Assembly: GCA_964586835.1 (NCBI GenBank)
Contig: CAZPIC010000035.1
Span: 1 to 19,487, forward strand
Direction: 5' to 3'
Source: CAZLYF01 sp964586835
Lineage (GTDB): Bacteria; Bacillota; Clostridia; Christensenellales; Aristaeellaceae
Length of the DNA: 19,487 bases
How positions within the stretch are numbered: the stretch's first letter is position 1; every line of letters begins with the position of its first letter. Positions 1 to 6,336 of the stretch are shown here, piece by piece. The position numbers were made by a program, and so were the translations under genes. Below the pieces are notes generated by a model. That model was not told the DNA's origin, did not search any database, and was given only the letters and a program-made list of their open reading frames with translations.

Positions 1-53
1 GTGAAGGATTCACTGGCGGGTTACAGGGGTGAAATTATCACTGGCGGATAACA
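1..53. mobile_element. Terminus of an IS21-like insertion sequence (element lies to the left)
   Basis: Two imperfect copies of a 25-nt unit with 28-nt spacing (1-25 and 29-53) share GTGAA, then CACTGGCGG and then TAACA or TTACA. The stretch ends in ...TAACA at 53, after which unique sequence with a promoter begins. Positions 1-15 are the exact reverse complement of 19447-19461 at the other end of the window. Both ends carry the motif CAGTGAnnnnTTCACCCCTG, at 24-43 here (as its reverse complement) and at 19447-19466 there. IS21-family ends are known to start TG / end CA and to carry several internal repeats that bind the IstA transposase, which fits. No transposase gene is in the window, so the family call is an inference; the repeat structure and outer boundary are read directly. 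Confidence 0.6.
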
Positions 54-69
54 CCGGTTCCCAAATCCC

Positions 70-98
70 TTGTCAGGGTCTGGTGGCTGTGATATACT
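70..98 (+). promoter_or_regulatory. Sigma-A promoter for rpsB-tsf with extended -10
   Basis: TTGTCA at 70-75, a 17-nt spacer, then TATACT at 93-98 preceded by TGA, which makes an extended -10 (TGnTATACT). Transcription would start near 105, giving an untranslated leader of about 87 nt before rpsB. The leader can form small hairpins (122-126 with 144-148; 152-155 with 162-165), as expected for autoregulated ribosomal-protein leaders, but I recognise no known motif. The -35 box lies 16 bp from the IS end at 53. Confidence 0.75.
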
Positions 99-191
99 CC
101 GCGGGATCACACACGCGGGAAGACCGTGCGCTTGTGCCACAGGCGGTCGCTCGGGAAGAGGCCCGCGGAGGAGAAACAAGGAGGAACAGAC

Positions 192-935
192 ATGGCAGTT
201 GTTTCCATGAAGCACCTACTGGAAGCGGGCGTCCACTTCGGCCATCAGACCCGCCGCTGGAATCCCAAAATGGCGGCCTACATCTTCACTCAGCGAAACG
301 GCATCTATATCATTGATCTTCAAAAAACAGTACGCAAAATCGACGAAGCCTATATGTTCGTGCGCAACCTCGCCATGGAGGGGAAAAGCCTTCTGTTTGT
401 CGGGACAAAAAAACAGGCGCAGGAGAGCATTGAGGCAGAAGCGAAGCGTTGCGGCATGTTCTATGTGAACAATCGCTGGCTTGGAGGCATGCTGACCAAT
501 TTCCGCACGATCCGTTCGCGGGTGGACCGCCTGAACGAGATCGACAAGATGGAACAGGTGGGTCAGTTTGAAGCGCTGCCTAAAAAAGAAGTAATGAGGC
601 TCCAGCACGAGAGGAACAAGCTCAAGAGCAACCTTTCGGGGGTGCGCGAGATGAAGGGCCTTCCGGGTGCTCTGTTTGTGGTAGATCCCAAGAAAGAGCA
701 CATCGCCGTCGCGGAGGCAAGGACGCTGAAAATCCCTATTGTGGCCATTGTGGACACCAACTGTGACCCTGACGAGGTGGATTTCGTGATCCCGGGCAAT
801 GACGACGCCATCCGCGCGATCAAGCTCATTGCGGGGAAGCTTGCCGATGCGGTCCTGGAAGGAAGGCAGGGTGAGCAGTCCGAAGAGGAAGAGAGGTCTG
901 AAGCCTCGGGCGCCGAGCTTGTCGAAACGGTATAG
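192..935 (+). CDS. rpsB: 30S ribosomal protein S2
   Basis: This 247-residue protein has the typical S2 beginning (MAVVSMKHLLEAGVHFGHQT), the NPKMAAYIFTQRNGIYIIDL segment, the FVGTKKQAQE segment and NNRWLGGMLTNF. The late signature PIVAIVDTNCDP also matches the family. S2 binds the 16S rRNA at the head-body junction of the small subunit and is needed for S1 and mRNA binding. The start at 192 is fixed by AAGGAGG at 178-184 with 7-nt spacing; an in-frame codon at 126 would add residues absent from S2 proteins. The acidic tail (QSEEEERSEASGAE) is common in Bacillota. It is the first gene of its operon, 39 nt before tsf, the usual arrangement. Confidence 0.98.
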   Translation: MAVVSMKHLLEAGVHFGHQTRRWNPKMAAYIFTQRNGIYIIDLQKTVRKIDEAYMFVRNLAMEGKSLLFVGTKKQAQESIEAEAKRCGMFYVNNRWLGGMLTNFRTIRSRVDRLNEIDKMEQVGQFEALPKKEVMRLQHERNKLKSNLSGVREMKGLPGALFVVDPKKEHIAVAEARTLKIPIVAIVDTNCDPDEVDFVIPGNDDAIRAIKLIAGKLADAVLEGRQGEQSEEEERSEASGAELVETV

Positions 936-974
936 GGCGTAAGATACAGCCAACGAAATAGGGAGGAACCGAAG

Positions 975-1628
975 ATGGAAGTGACCGCGTCGATGGTCAA
1001 GGAGCTGCGTGAGCGCACGCAGGCAGGGATGATGGATTGCAAGAACGCGCTCGTCGCCGCAGGCGGCAATATGGATAAAGCCATAGAGCATTTACGCGAA
1101 AAAGGCCTGGCGGCAGCAGCGAAAAAGGCCGGCCGCGTAGCAGCTGAGGGGATGGTGGACAGCTATATCCACTTGGGCGGCAAGATCGGCGTGCTGGTGG
1201 AAGTGAACTGTGAGACGGACTTTGTTGCCAAGACGGAGGCCTTCAAAATGCTGTGCCATGATATTGCTTTACAGATCGCGGCCTCCAACCCGCTGTACGT
1301 TTCCAGGGAGGACGTACCGCAGGAAGCGCTCGAAAGCGAACGGCTGATCCTCAGGGCTCAGGCGCTCAATGAAGGAAAGCCCGAGAAGATCGTGGACCGC
1401 ATGGTGGAAGGCCGCATCGAGAAATACCTCAAAGAGGTCTGCCTGCTGGAGCAGCCCTTTGTAAAAGATCCGGATCGGACGGTGGTGACGTTGCTGAATG
1501 ATGCGACGCTCGCTAGCGGTGAGAAGATCAGTGTGCGGCGCTTTACCCGGTATGAGCGCGGGGAAGGCATTGAAAAAAAGACCAGCGACCTGGCCGGAGA
1601 GATCAGCGAGCTGACCGGAAAGGCCTGA
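975..1628 (+). CDS. tsf: Elongation factor Ts (short form)
   Basis: EF-Ts is the guanine-nucleotide exchange factor that releases GDP from EF-Tu. The N-terminal UBA-like region reads ASMVKELRERTQAGMMDCKNAL (about residues 5-26). It is followed by the conserved CETDFVAKTEAF element (around 75-86), which inserts into EF-Tu near its nucleotide site. At 217 residues it is the short form with a single core subdomain, as in many Clostridia and Thermus, not the roughly 290-residue form of E. coli or Bacillus. The start at 975 follows GGGAGG at 961-966. The end is followed by a good intrinsic terminator at 1657-1688. Confidence 0.97.
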   Translation: MEVTASMVKELRERTQAGMMDCKNALVAAGGNMDKAIEHLREKGLAAAAKKAGRVAAEGMVDSYIHLGGKIGVLVEVNCETDFVAKTEAFKMLCHDIALQIAASNPLYVSREDVPQEALESERLILRAQALNEGKPEKIVDRMVEGRIEKYLKEVCLLEQPFVKDPDRTVVTLLNDATLASGEKISVRRFTRYERGEGIEKKTSDLAGEISELTGKA

Positions 1629-1656
1629 GCCTGCCACGGTTCGCGATGACAGAAAG

Positions 1657-1688
1657 AAGGGGCGTGCGCGAAGGCGCCCGCCCTTTTT
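1657..1688 (+). terminator. Intrinsic terminator/attenuator between tsf and pyrH
   Basis: The hairpin is GGGCG (1660-1664), a single mismatch, GCGC (1666-1669), loop GAAG, GCGC (1674-1677), then CGCCC (1679-1683), followed by TTTTT at 1684-1688 and preceded by an A-rich stretch. The stem can extend by A-U and G-U pairs into the T-run. No promoter is seen between it and pyrH, and the pyrH ribosome-binding site begins right after the T-run. Partial read-through is therefore the likely way pyrH is expressed. Confidence 0.75.
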
Positions 1689-1701
1689 GAAAGGAAGGGC
1701 T

Positions 1702-2415
1702 ATGAGCCTTACATACCGCCGCGTGATGCTGAAGCTGAGCGGAGAAGCGCTGGGCAAGGACGGATGGCTGTTTGACCATGAGCGCATTGACCAGGTGGCT
1801 GCCATCCTCTTTTCCATCGCCTCCACGGGCATGCAAATCGGCGTCGTCATTGGCGGCGGCAACCTCTGGCGCGGGCGACTGGGAGGGGCTTCCGGGATGG
1901 ACCTCGTCGAGGCAGACCGGATGGGTATGCTGGGCACGATCATGAACTGCTTGTGCATGGCGGACGCCGTCAGGCGTGCGGGCGGGGAAGCCGTCGTCCT
2001 CTCGGCGGTGGAGATGCCCCGCATCTGCGAAGGATACCGGACAGAACTTGCAGACGGGCACTTGCGCCAGGGTAGGATCGTGTTTTTCGGCGGTGGCATT
2101 GGCTCTCCCTGCTTTACAACGGATACGGCGGTGGTGCTTCGTGCCGCGGAACTCAAGGCGGACGCCGTGCTGCTGGCAAAGAATGTGGACGGGATCTATA
2201 CCGCAGACCCGAAGGAAGACAAGGAGGCGGTGCTCATACGGAGGATGACGTATCAGGAAGCGATCGACCGCCGCGTAAAGGCTATGGATACGGCAGCTTT
2301 CTCCCTTTGTGTTGAACAGAAGGTGCCAGTGGTGAGGGTGTTTGGCCTTGCCCAGCCGGACAACATCCTCCGTGCGCTGGAAGACGACGCGGTTGGGACG
2401 ACCCTCTGTCTCTGA
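1702..2415 (+). CDS. pyrH: Uridylate kinase (UMP kinase)
   Basis: The enzyme phosphorylates UMP to UDP in de novo pyrimidine synthesis, as a hexamer of amino-acid-kinase fold. The 237-residue length is standard. Visible family elements are YRRVMLKLSGEAL near the N-terminus, the phosphate-binding GVVIGGGNLWRG, the DRMGMLGTIMNCL helix, the glycine-rich FFGGGIGSPCFTTDTAVVLRAAEL (about 131-153) and VDGIYTADPKEDKEA. The start at 1702 follows GAAAGGAAGG (1689-1698); an in-frame TTG at 1687 lies inside the terminator T-run and is unlikely. rpsB-tsf-pyrH is a classical cluster, but frr, which usually follows pyrH, is absent here. Confidence 0.96.
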   Translation: MSLTYRRVMLKLSGEALGKDGWLFDHERIDQVAAILFSIASTGMQIGVVIGGGNLWRGRLGGASGMDLVEADRMGMLGTIMNCLCMADAVRRAGGEAVVLSAVEMPRICEGYRTELADGHLRQGRIVFFGGGIGSPCFTTDTAVVLRAAELKADAVLLAKNVDGIYTADPKEDKEAVLIRRMTYQEAIDRRVKAMDTAAFSLCVEQKVPVVRVFGLAQPDNILRALEDDAVGTTLCL

Positions 2416-2436
2416 AGAGGAGGGGAGCACGCGCCT

Positions 2437-2970
2437 GTGAAGTACCTGAGCAGACTGATATGGTACCTTGTCACCCGCCTGGCAGCGCTGACCTGCGCGC
2501 TGGGTCTGATGACCGTTGTGTTCTATTTTTCCATGAATGCAGCCAACATCTATATCATCCTGAAGGAAGGGATGGCGCAGCGGGCCAAGACCGTCATGCT
2601 GGGGGAGGATCCTACCCGGCTTGAACGTTATTTTGCCAGGAGTTATCTGGAGCGCGATAATGTGCTCGACAGCATCCGACAGGGCGCCAATCCGTATGAA
2701 CGTTATCAGATAACGGGCATTGACCATCGCCTCAACCTGAAGTGGGTGTGGTGTTGGCCCTGGGAGGATACAGCGCGCGCGACAATAGAGGAGAGCGTTC
2801 CTGCAATAGACGGGAAGATCATCTCGACGCTGAAAGCCTCCACGCCCAAGGAACAGTGGGGGGTTCCCCAATGGCAGAGCGGGCGCTATGATGTGATCCT
2901 GACCCGTGAAAACGGCAGGTGGCACATCAAGAATATGACGTATGCGGGAGCCTATGTCCCTGTCGACTGA
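2437..2970 (+). CDS. Small membrane-anchored protein of unknown function
   Basis: I do not recognise a named family. The 177-residue product starts with GTG at 2437 behind GAGGAGGGG (2417-2425). Residues about 10-37 form one hydrophobic helix (LVTRLAALTCALGLMTVVFY) after a basic N-terminus, so the rest is probably extracytoplasmic. The soluble part contains WVWCWPWEDTARATIEE and ends with a WQSGRYDVILTRENGRWHI stretch, a strand pattern like the small alpha+beta (NTF2-like) domains of Bacillota exported proteins; that fold is a guess. It overlaps the next gene by 17 nt, suggesting translational coupling, and sits where frr is normally found. Confidence 0.8.
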   Translation: MKYLSRLIWYLVTRLAALTCALGLMTVVFYFSMNAANIYIILKEGMAQRAKTVMLGEDPTRLERYFARSYLERDNVLDSIRQGANPYERYQITGIDHRLNLKWVWCWPWEDTARATIEESVPAIDGKIISTLKASTPKEQWGVPQWQSGRYDVILTRENGRWHIKNMTYAGAYVPVD

Positions 2971-3952
2971 GGATCTGGGGTGCAGAGCCCAGCCGCAGCT
3001 CGCACTGGCCCCGATGGCGGGGGTGACCGACTGGCCCTTCCGCCTCCTGTGCGCGCGCATGGGGGCGGGGATGGTCTTTACGGAGATGATCAGCGCCATG
3101 GGCTATGTCACAGCGCCCAAGCACCTGGATGCCTATCGTTTTTTAACTGCGACGCACCCCGAGGAGAAGAACGTCGTCGTACAGATCTTTGGCCGAGACC
3201 CCGGGTACATGCAGGAAGCTGCCAAGCGCCTGCAGGGACTTGGGCGTTTTGTGGGGATCGACATCAATATGGGATGTCCCGCGCGCAAGGTAACAGGATC
3301 GGGAGGGGGTTGTGCGCTGATGAAGGACCCCGCCCTTGCCGCACAAGTCATGCGGGCGGTCAGGCAGGCCGTCGTGCTGCCGGTTTCGGTCAAACTGCGG
3401 CTGGGTTGGGACGGAGAGACCCAAAACGCCCGCGAGTTGGTCCGTATCGCTGCGGAGGAGGGCTTAAGCCGTGTCGCGATCCATGGCCGTACAGGCACCC
3501 AGCAGTATTCGGGCACCGTGGACCGAGCCGCGATCGCGCAAATTCGGTGCTCATCTCCTCTCCCCTTACTGGCAAACGGGGATGTGTTTACGGCGAGGGA
3601 TGCGTCGGATCTCTATACGCAAACGGGAGCGCAAGGCGTGATGATCGGGCGCGGAGCACTCGGAAACCCGTGGATCTTCAGGGAGACAGCCCTCCTCTTT
3701 CGAGGGGAGCCCGTCACGCCGCCGACAACCGGAGAAATCCTGGACACGGCTCTTGAGCAGGCTGATCAGTTGGCATCCTGGAAAGGCGAGCACCGGGCGG
3801 TGCTTGAAATGCGAAAGCACTTCTCGTGGTATTTAAAGGGTTTGCACGGCGCAGCCCAAGCGCGCCGATTGATCCATGCCGCGACCACCCTTCATCAGGT
3901 GCGCGGCATTTTGAAGGCATTCCTGAGCGATGTCGGACGTGCGGACAATTGA
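2954..3952 (+). CDS. dusB: tRNA-dihydrouridine synthase (DusB-type)
   Basis: This FMN-dependent TIM-barrel enzyme reduces uridines in the tRNA D-loop. The start of the barrel reads LALAPMAGVTDWPFRLLC, with FTEMISAMG after it. IDINMGCPARKVTGSGGGCALM (about residues 98-119) carries the catalytic Cys in the GCPA motif. Phosphate and FMN binding follow in SVKLRLGW, VAIHGRTGTQQYSG, LLANGDVF and GVMIGRGALGNPWIF. The 332-residue length is normal. ATG at 2954 (behind GGGAG) is preferred over ATG at 2942; both fall inside the end of the preceding gene, so the choice is uncertain by four residues. The promoter of the next unit overlaps its stop codon. Confidence 0.94.
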   Translation: MSLSTEDLGCRAQPQLALAPMAGVTDWPFRLLCARMGAGMVFTEMISAMGYVTAPKHLDAYRFLTATHPEEKNVVVQIFGRDPGYMQEAAKRLQGLGRFVGIDINMGCPARKVTGSGGGCALMKDPALAAQVMRAVRQAVVLPVSVKLRLGWDGETQNARELVRIAAEEGLSRVAIHGRTGTQQYSGTVDRAAIAQIRCSSPLPLLANGDVFTARDASDLYTQTGAQGVMIGRGALGNPWIFRETALLFRGEPVTPPTTGEILDTALEQADQLASWKGEHRAVLEMRKHFSWYLKGLHGAAQARRLIHAATTLHQVRGILKAFLSDVGRADN

Positions 3953-3977
3953 CAGAGTCGGGACACGGCCATACAAT
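3949..3977 (+). promoter_or_regulatory. Strong sigma-A promoter overlapping the dusB stop
   Basis: A perfect TTGACA at 3949-3954, a 17-nt spacer and TACAAT at 3972-3977 form a near-consensus promoter. The dusB stop TGA (3950-3952) lies inside the -35 box. Transcription should start near 3984 and drive the PRTase-guaA-hisS-aspS unit separately from the ribosomal genes. Confidence 0.8.
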
Positions 3978-3983
3978 CCGCTG

Positions 3984-4052
3984 TGATGATCCGTGGACGC
4001 GCCGGGTGAAGCTTGGCAGCGTCAGAAAGCCCGCCTGTGGCGCGGGCGGAAC
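3984..4052 (+). promoter_or_regulatory. Structured 5' leader upstream of the PRTase gene
   Basis: Between the predicted start near 3984 and the ribosome-binding site lie two tight hairpins. GACGC pairs with GCGTC (about 4005-4023), extended by GCC/GGC around a bulged A. GCCCGC (4029-4034) pairs with GCGGGC (4042-4047) with a 7-nt loop. The second stem ends only 6 nt before AGGAG (4054-4058). No T-run follows, so this is not a simple terminator, and it does not match the purine riboswitch, PRPP/ppGpp or T-box patterns I can recall. Regulation by the leader is inference. Confidence 0.4.
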
Positions 4053-4063
4053 CAGGAGTATCC

Positions 4064-4618
4064 ATGCACTACAACATCCATGTCGCAGGCCTGAACAGGC
4101 TTCTTCCCATTTGTCCGGTCAATGAGAATCTGTACATTGCGGCCTTTGTGATCCTGGGCGACGTGGAGCTGACCATGGCCTGCGCACGAGAACTGAACCA
4201 AAGGGCTCCTGCATACGATGTTCTGATCACCGCGGAGTCCAAGGGGATCCCTCTGGTGCATGAAATGGCCAGACAGCAAGGGGTCGTTCGCTACCTTGTG
4301 GCGCGAAAGACGCCCAAGCTCTATATGAGCAAGGTGTTTATGACCGAGCTCACCTCCATCACGACCGCCAAGCGCCAGATGCTCTGTATCGACCAGAGGG
4401 ATGCCGACTATATGAAAGGGCGACGGGTCTTGATCGTCGATGACGTCATCAGCACCGGTGAGTCGCTCAAGGCTGTTGAAAAACTTGTGACGGATGCGGG
4501 AGGGATCATTGCCGGCAGGATGGCTATCCTGGCCGAGGGTGAGGCAAAGGACCGGGAGGATATTGTGTACCTTGAACAACTGCCTCTCTTCCATCCGGAT
4601 GGCACCGTCATGGAATAA
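4064..4618 (+). CDS. Phosphoribosyltransferase-family protein (adenine PRTase-like)
   Basis: The 184-residue type I PRTase fold carries the PRPP-binding signature RVLIVDDVISTGESL (about residues 124-138). Upstream lies ITAESKGIPLVHEMAR, which corresponds to the ESRGF-type segment of adenine/xanthine PRTases. Such proteins transfer phosphoribose from PRPP to a purine base, but this one diverges enough from APRT (the VARKTPKLYMSKVFMTELTS flexible-loop region is not the usual RKPGKLP) that the substrate cannot be assigned and a regulatory role is possible. The start at 4064 follows AGGAG at 4054-4058. Its position as first gene before guaA supports a purine role. Confidence 0.85.
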   Translation: MHYNIHVAGLNRLLPICPVNENLYIAAFVILGDVELTMACARELNQRAPAYDVLITAESKGIPLVHEMARQQGVVRYLVARKTPKLYMSKVFMTELTSITTAKRQMLCIDQRDADYMKGRRVLIVDDVISTGESLKAVEKLVTDAGGIIAGRMAILAEGEAKDREDIVYLEQLPLFHPDGTVME

Positions 4619-4680
4619 GGGGAAAGAAGGTAGCCGGCCTCGGAGAGAAGGCCTGTTGGATCCCCTGAAAGGAGGAAGGA

Positions 4681-6216
4681 ATGCGTGCGCGCATCGTCAT
4701 CCTGAGCTTTGGTGGCCCGTCTGCACTGCTTGTGGCGCGCCGTGTACGCGCCATGAAGATAGGCTCCCTGGTGTTGCCTTCCTCGACCTCGCTCGAGGAG
4801 ATCCGGGCGCTGAACCCCTGTGGCATCGTCTTGAGCGGCGGTCCTTTGGAGGGTTCGGACACAGCTGGCCCGCCATGGGATCCGGGCGTTTTTTTCCTGG
4901 GGGTGCCGATCCTCGGGATTGGTTATGGCATGGAGCTGATGGTCCTGGCATTTGGGGGAAAGGCGGAAGCTTTGGAAGGCTCGGACCCGGAGATCCAGGA
5001 GCTATCGTTTGACGGGGATTGCGCGCTTTTCCGGGGCTTGCCGCCTGGAGGCTCTTGCCGGATGTACAGCCGACGCCTGTCTGTGAGCAGCCCTGCGGGC
5101 TTTGTCCGGACTGCCGGCTCTGAGGCCTTTCCCGTGGCTGCGATGGCGGATGAGAGCCGGGGTCTCTATGGGCTTTTATTTCATCCTGAACGGGAAGGTA
5201 CCCGACATGGCGCGCTGATCCTCGAACACTTCGTCAAGCGCATCTGCGGTTCAAGGACAGATTGGGATATGGGCAGATTTGCCCAACAGGCTGTAGCCCG
5301 GGTCCGGGAAACGGTGGGCGACGGGACAGTTTTACTCGGGCTTTCCGGTGGCGTGGACAGTGCCGTCACAGCCGCGCTGATCTATCGCGCGGTCGGCAGC
5401 CGGCTGCACTGTGTGTTTGTGGATCATGGGTTTATGCGCAAGGATGAACCGCGCCTGGTCAAGGATGTGTTTACGCGCATCTTCCCCGTCAGCCTTACGG
5501 CAGTGGACGCGGCGGAGCGGTTCATGCGGAAGCTGCGCGGGGTCAGCGATCCTGAACAAAAGCGCAGGATCATCGGGGCTGAATTCATTGAAGTGTTCAG
5601 GGATGAGGCGAAAAAGCTGGGCCCCATCCAGCACTTTGCTCAGGGCACCATTTATCCGGATGTCATCGAGTCCGGTGCTGTGGCGGGCGCCACTGCGATC
5701 AAGAGCCACCACAATGTGGGCGGGCTTCCCAAGGAGCTGGGTTTCACCAGCCTGATTGAACCGTTGCGCATGCTGTTCAAGGAGGAGGTCCGGGAACTGG
5801 GCCGCCACCTGGGCTTGCCGAACGAAGTGCTGAAGCGACAGCCCTTTCCGGGGCCCGGGTTGGCTATCCGTGTCATCGGCGATCTGACGCGGGAGAGGGT
5901 GGACATGGTGCGCGAGAGCGATGCGATCCTCCGGCAGGAAATCGAGCGGGCAGGGCTCGGCGACAGAATGGGGCAGTACTTCACGGTGCTCACAGGCATC
6001 CGCTCGGTAGGCATCGCGGGAGACAGCCGTTCCTATGACCAGGCCGTTGCGGTCCGCGCCGTGACCACGGACGATTTTTTGACGGCGGACTGGGCACGGA
6101 TCCCCTATGAGACGTTGGCGCTGGTCAGCAGGCGCATTGTGGGCGAAGTTCCCGGAGTCAACCGCGTGCTGCTGGATGTGACGAACAAACCGCCTGCCTC
6201 CATCGAGTGGGAGTAA
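4681..6216 (+). CDS. guaA: GMP synthase with degenerate glutaminase domain
   Basis: GuaA converts XMP, ATP and an ammonia donor to GMP. The C-terminal part is intact: PP-loop SGGVDS at residues 222-227, SHHNVGGLPK, the KRQPFPGPGLAIRV segment and the terminal ending PPASIEWE. The N-terminal class I amidotransferase domain (about 1-190) keeps the fold (GIVLSGGP; HPE with His168 and Glu170) but its nucleophile is missing. The usual GICYGMQ is GIGYGME here, with Gly81 (GGT at 4921-4923) in place of Cys. The first strand (SFGGPSALLVARRV for DFGSQY...) and the SHGD region (MYSRR) are also altered. The enzyme is therefore predicted to depend on free ammonia or on another glutaminase. The start follows AAAGGAGG (4668-4675); 511 residues is normal. 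Confidence 0.95.
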   Translation: MRARIVILSFGGPSALLVARRVRAMKIGSLVLPSSTSLEEIRALNPCGIVLSGGPLEGSDTAGPPWDPGVFFLGVPILGIGYGMELMVLAFGGKAEALEGSDPEIQELSFDGDCALFRGLPPGGSCRMYSRRLSVSSPAGFVRTAGSEAFPVAAMADESRGLYGLLFHPEREGTRHGALILEHFVKRICGSRTDWDMGRFAQQAVARVRETVGDGTVLLGLSGGVDSAVTAALIYRAVGSRLHCVFVDHGFMRKDEPRLVKDVFTRIFPVSLTAVDAAERFMRKLRGVSDPEQKRRIIGAEFIEVFRDEAKKLGPIQHFAQGTIYPDVIESGAVAGATAIKSHHNVGGLPKELGFTSLIEPLRMLFKEEVRELGRHLGLPNEVLKRQPFPGPGLAIRVIGDLTRERVDMVRESDAILRQEIERAGLGDRMGQYFTVLTGIRSVGIAGDSRSYDQAVAVRAVTTDDFLTADWARIPYETLALVSRRIVGEVPGVNRVLLDVTNKPPASIEWE

Positions 6217-6336
6217 AACAAACGAAGGCTGAGGCGTTCCGCGACGAGGCCCCGAAGCGATGTGCGGGCGCCGGCCAGACTGCGTGAAGATGCGCGTCCT
6301 ATACGGGCTGCAGGGGCGACACAAGAGGAGGGCCTG

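Noticed and set aside
1603..3099. Very long open frame on the minus strand (about 498 codons) opposite pyrH, the membrane protein and dusB
   Set aside because: It spans three well-supported genes on the other strand, has no recognisable domain, and is His/Arg/Pro-rich as expected from antisense reading of GC-rich coding DNA.
3953..4063. Purine riboswitch before the PRTase-guaA genes
   Set aside because: The conserved three-way-junction bases of purine aptamers are not visible and the leader has two simple hairpins instead.
4681..5250. Sequencing error or frameshift as cause of the odd GuaA N-terminus
   Set aside because: The frame is continuous, length is normal and the changes are spread over several motifs while the fold-defining segments remain; a single Cys-to-Gly miscall cannot explain them all.
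6217..6336. T-box leader before hisS-aspS
   Set aside because: The 120-nt gap is too short for a full T-box and lacks an AGGGTGG-type antiterminator box and a terminator.
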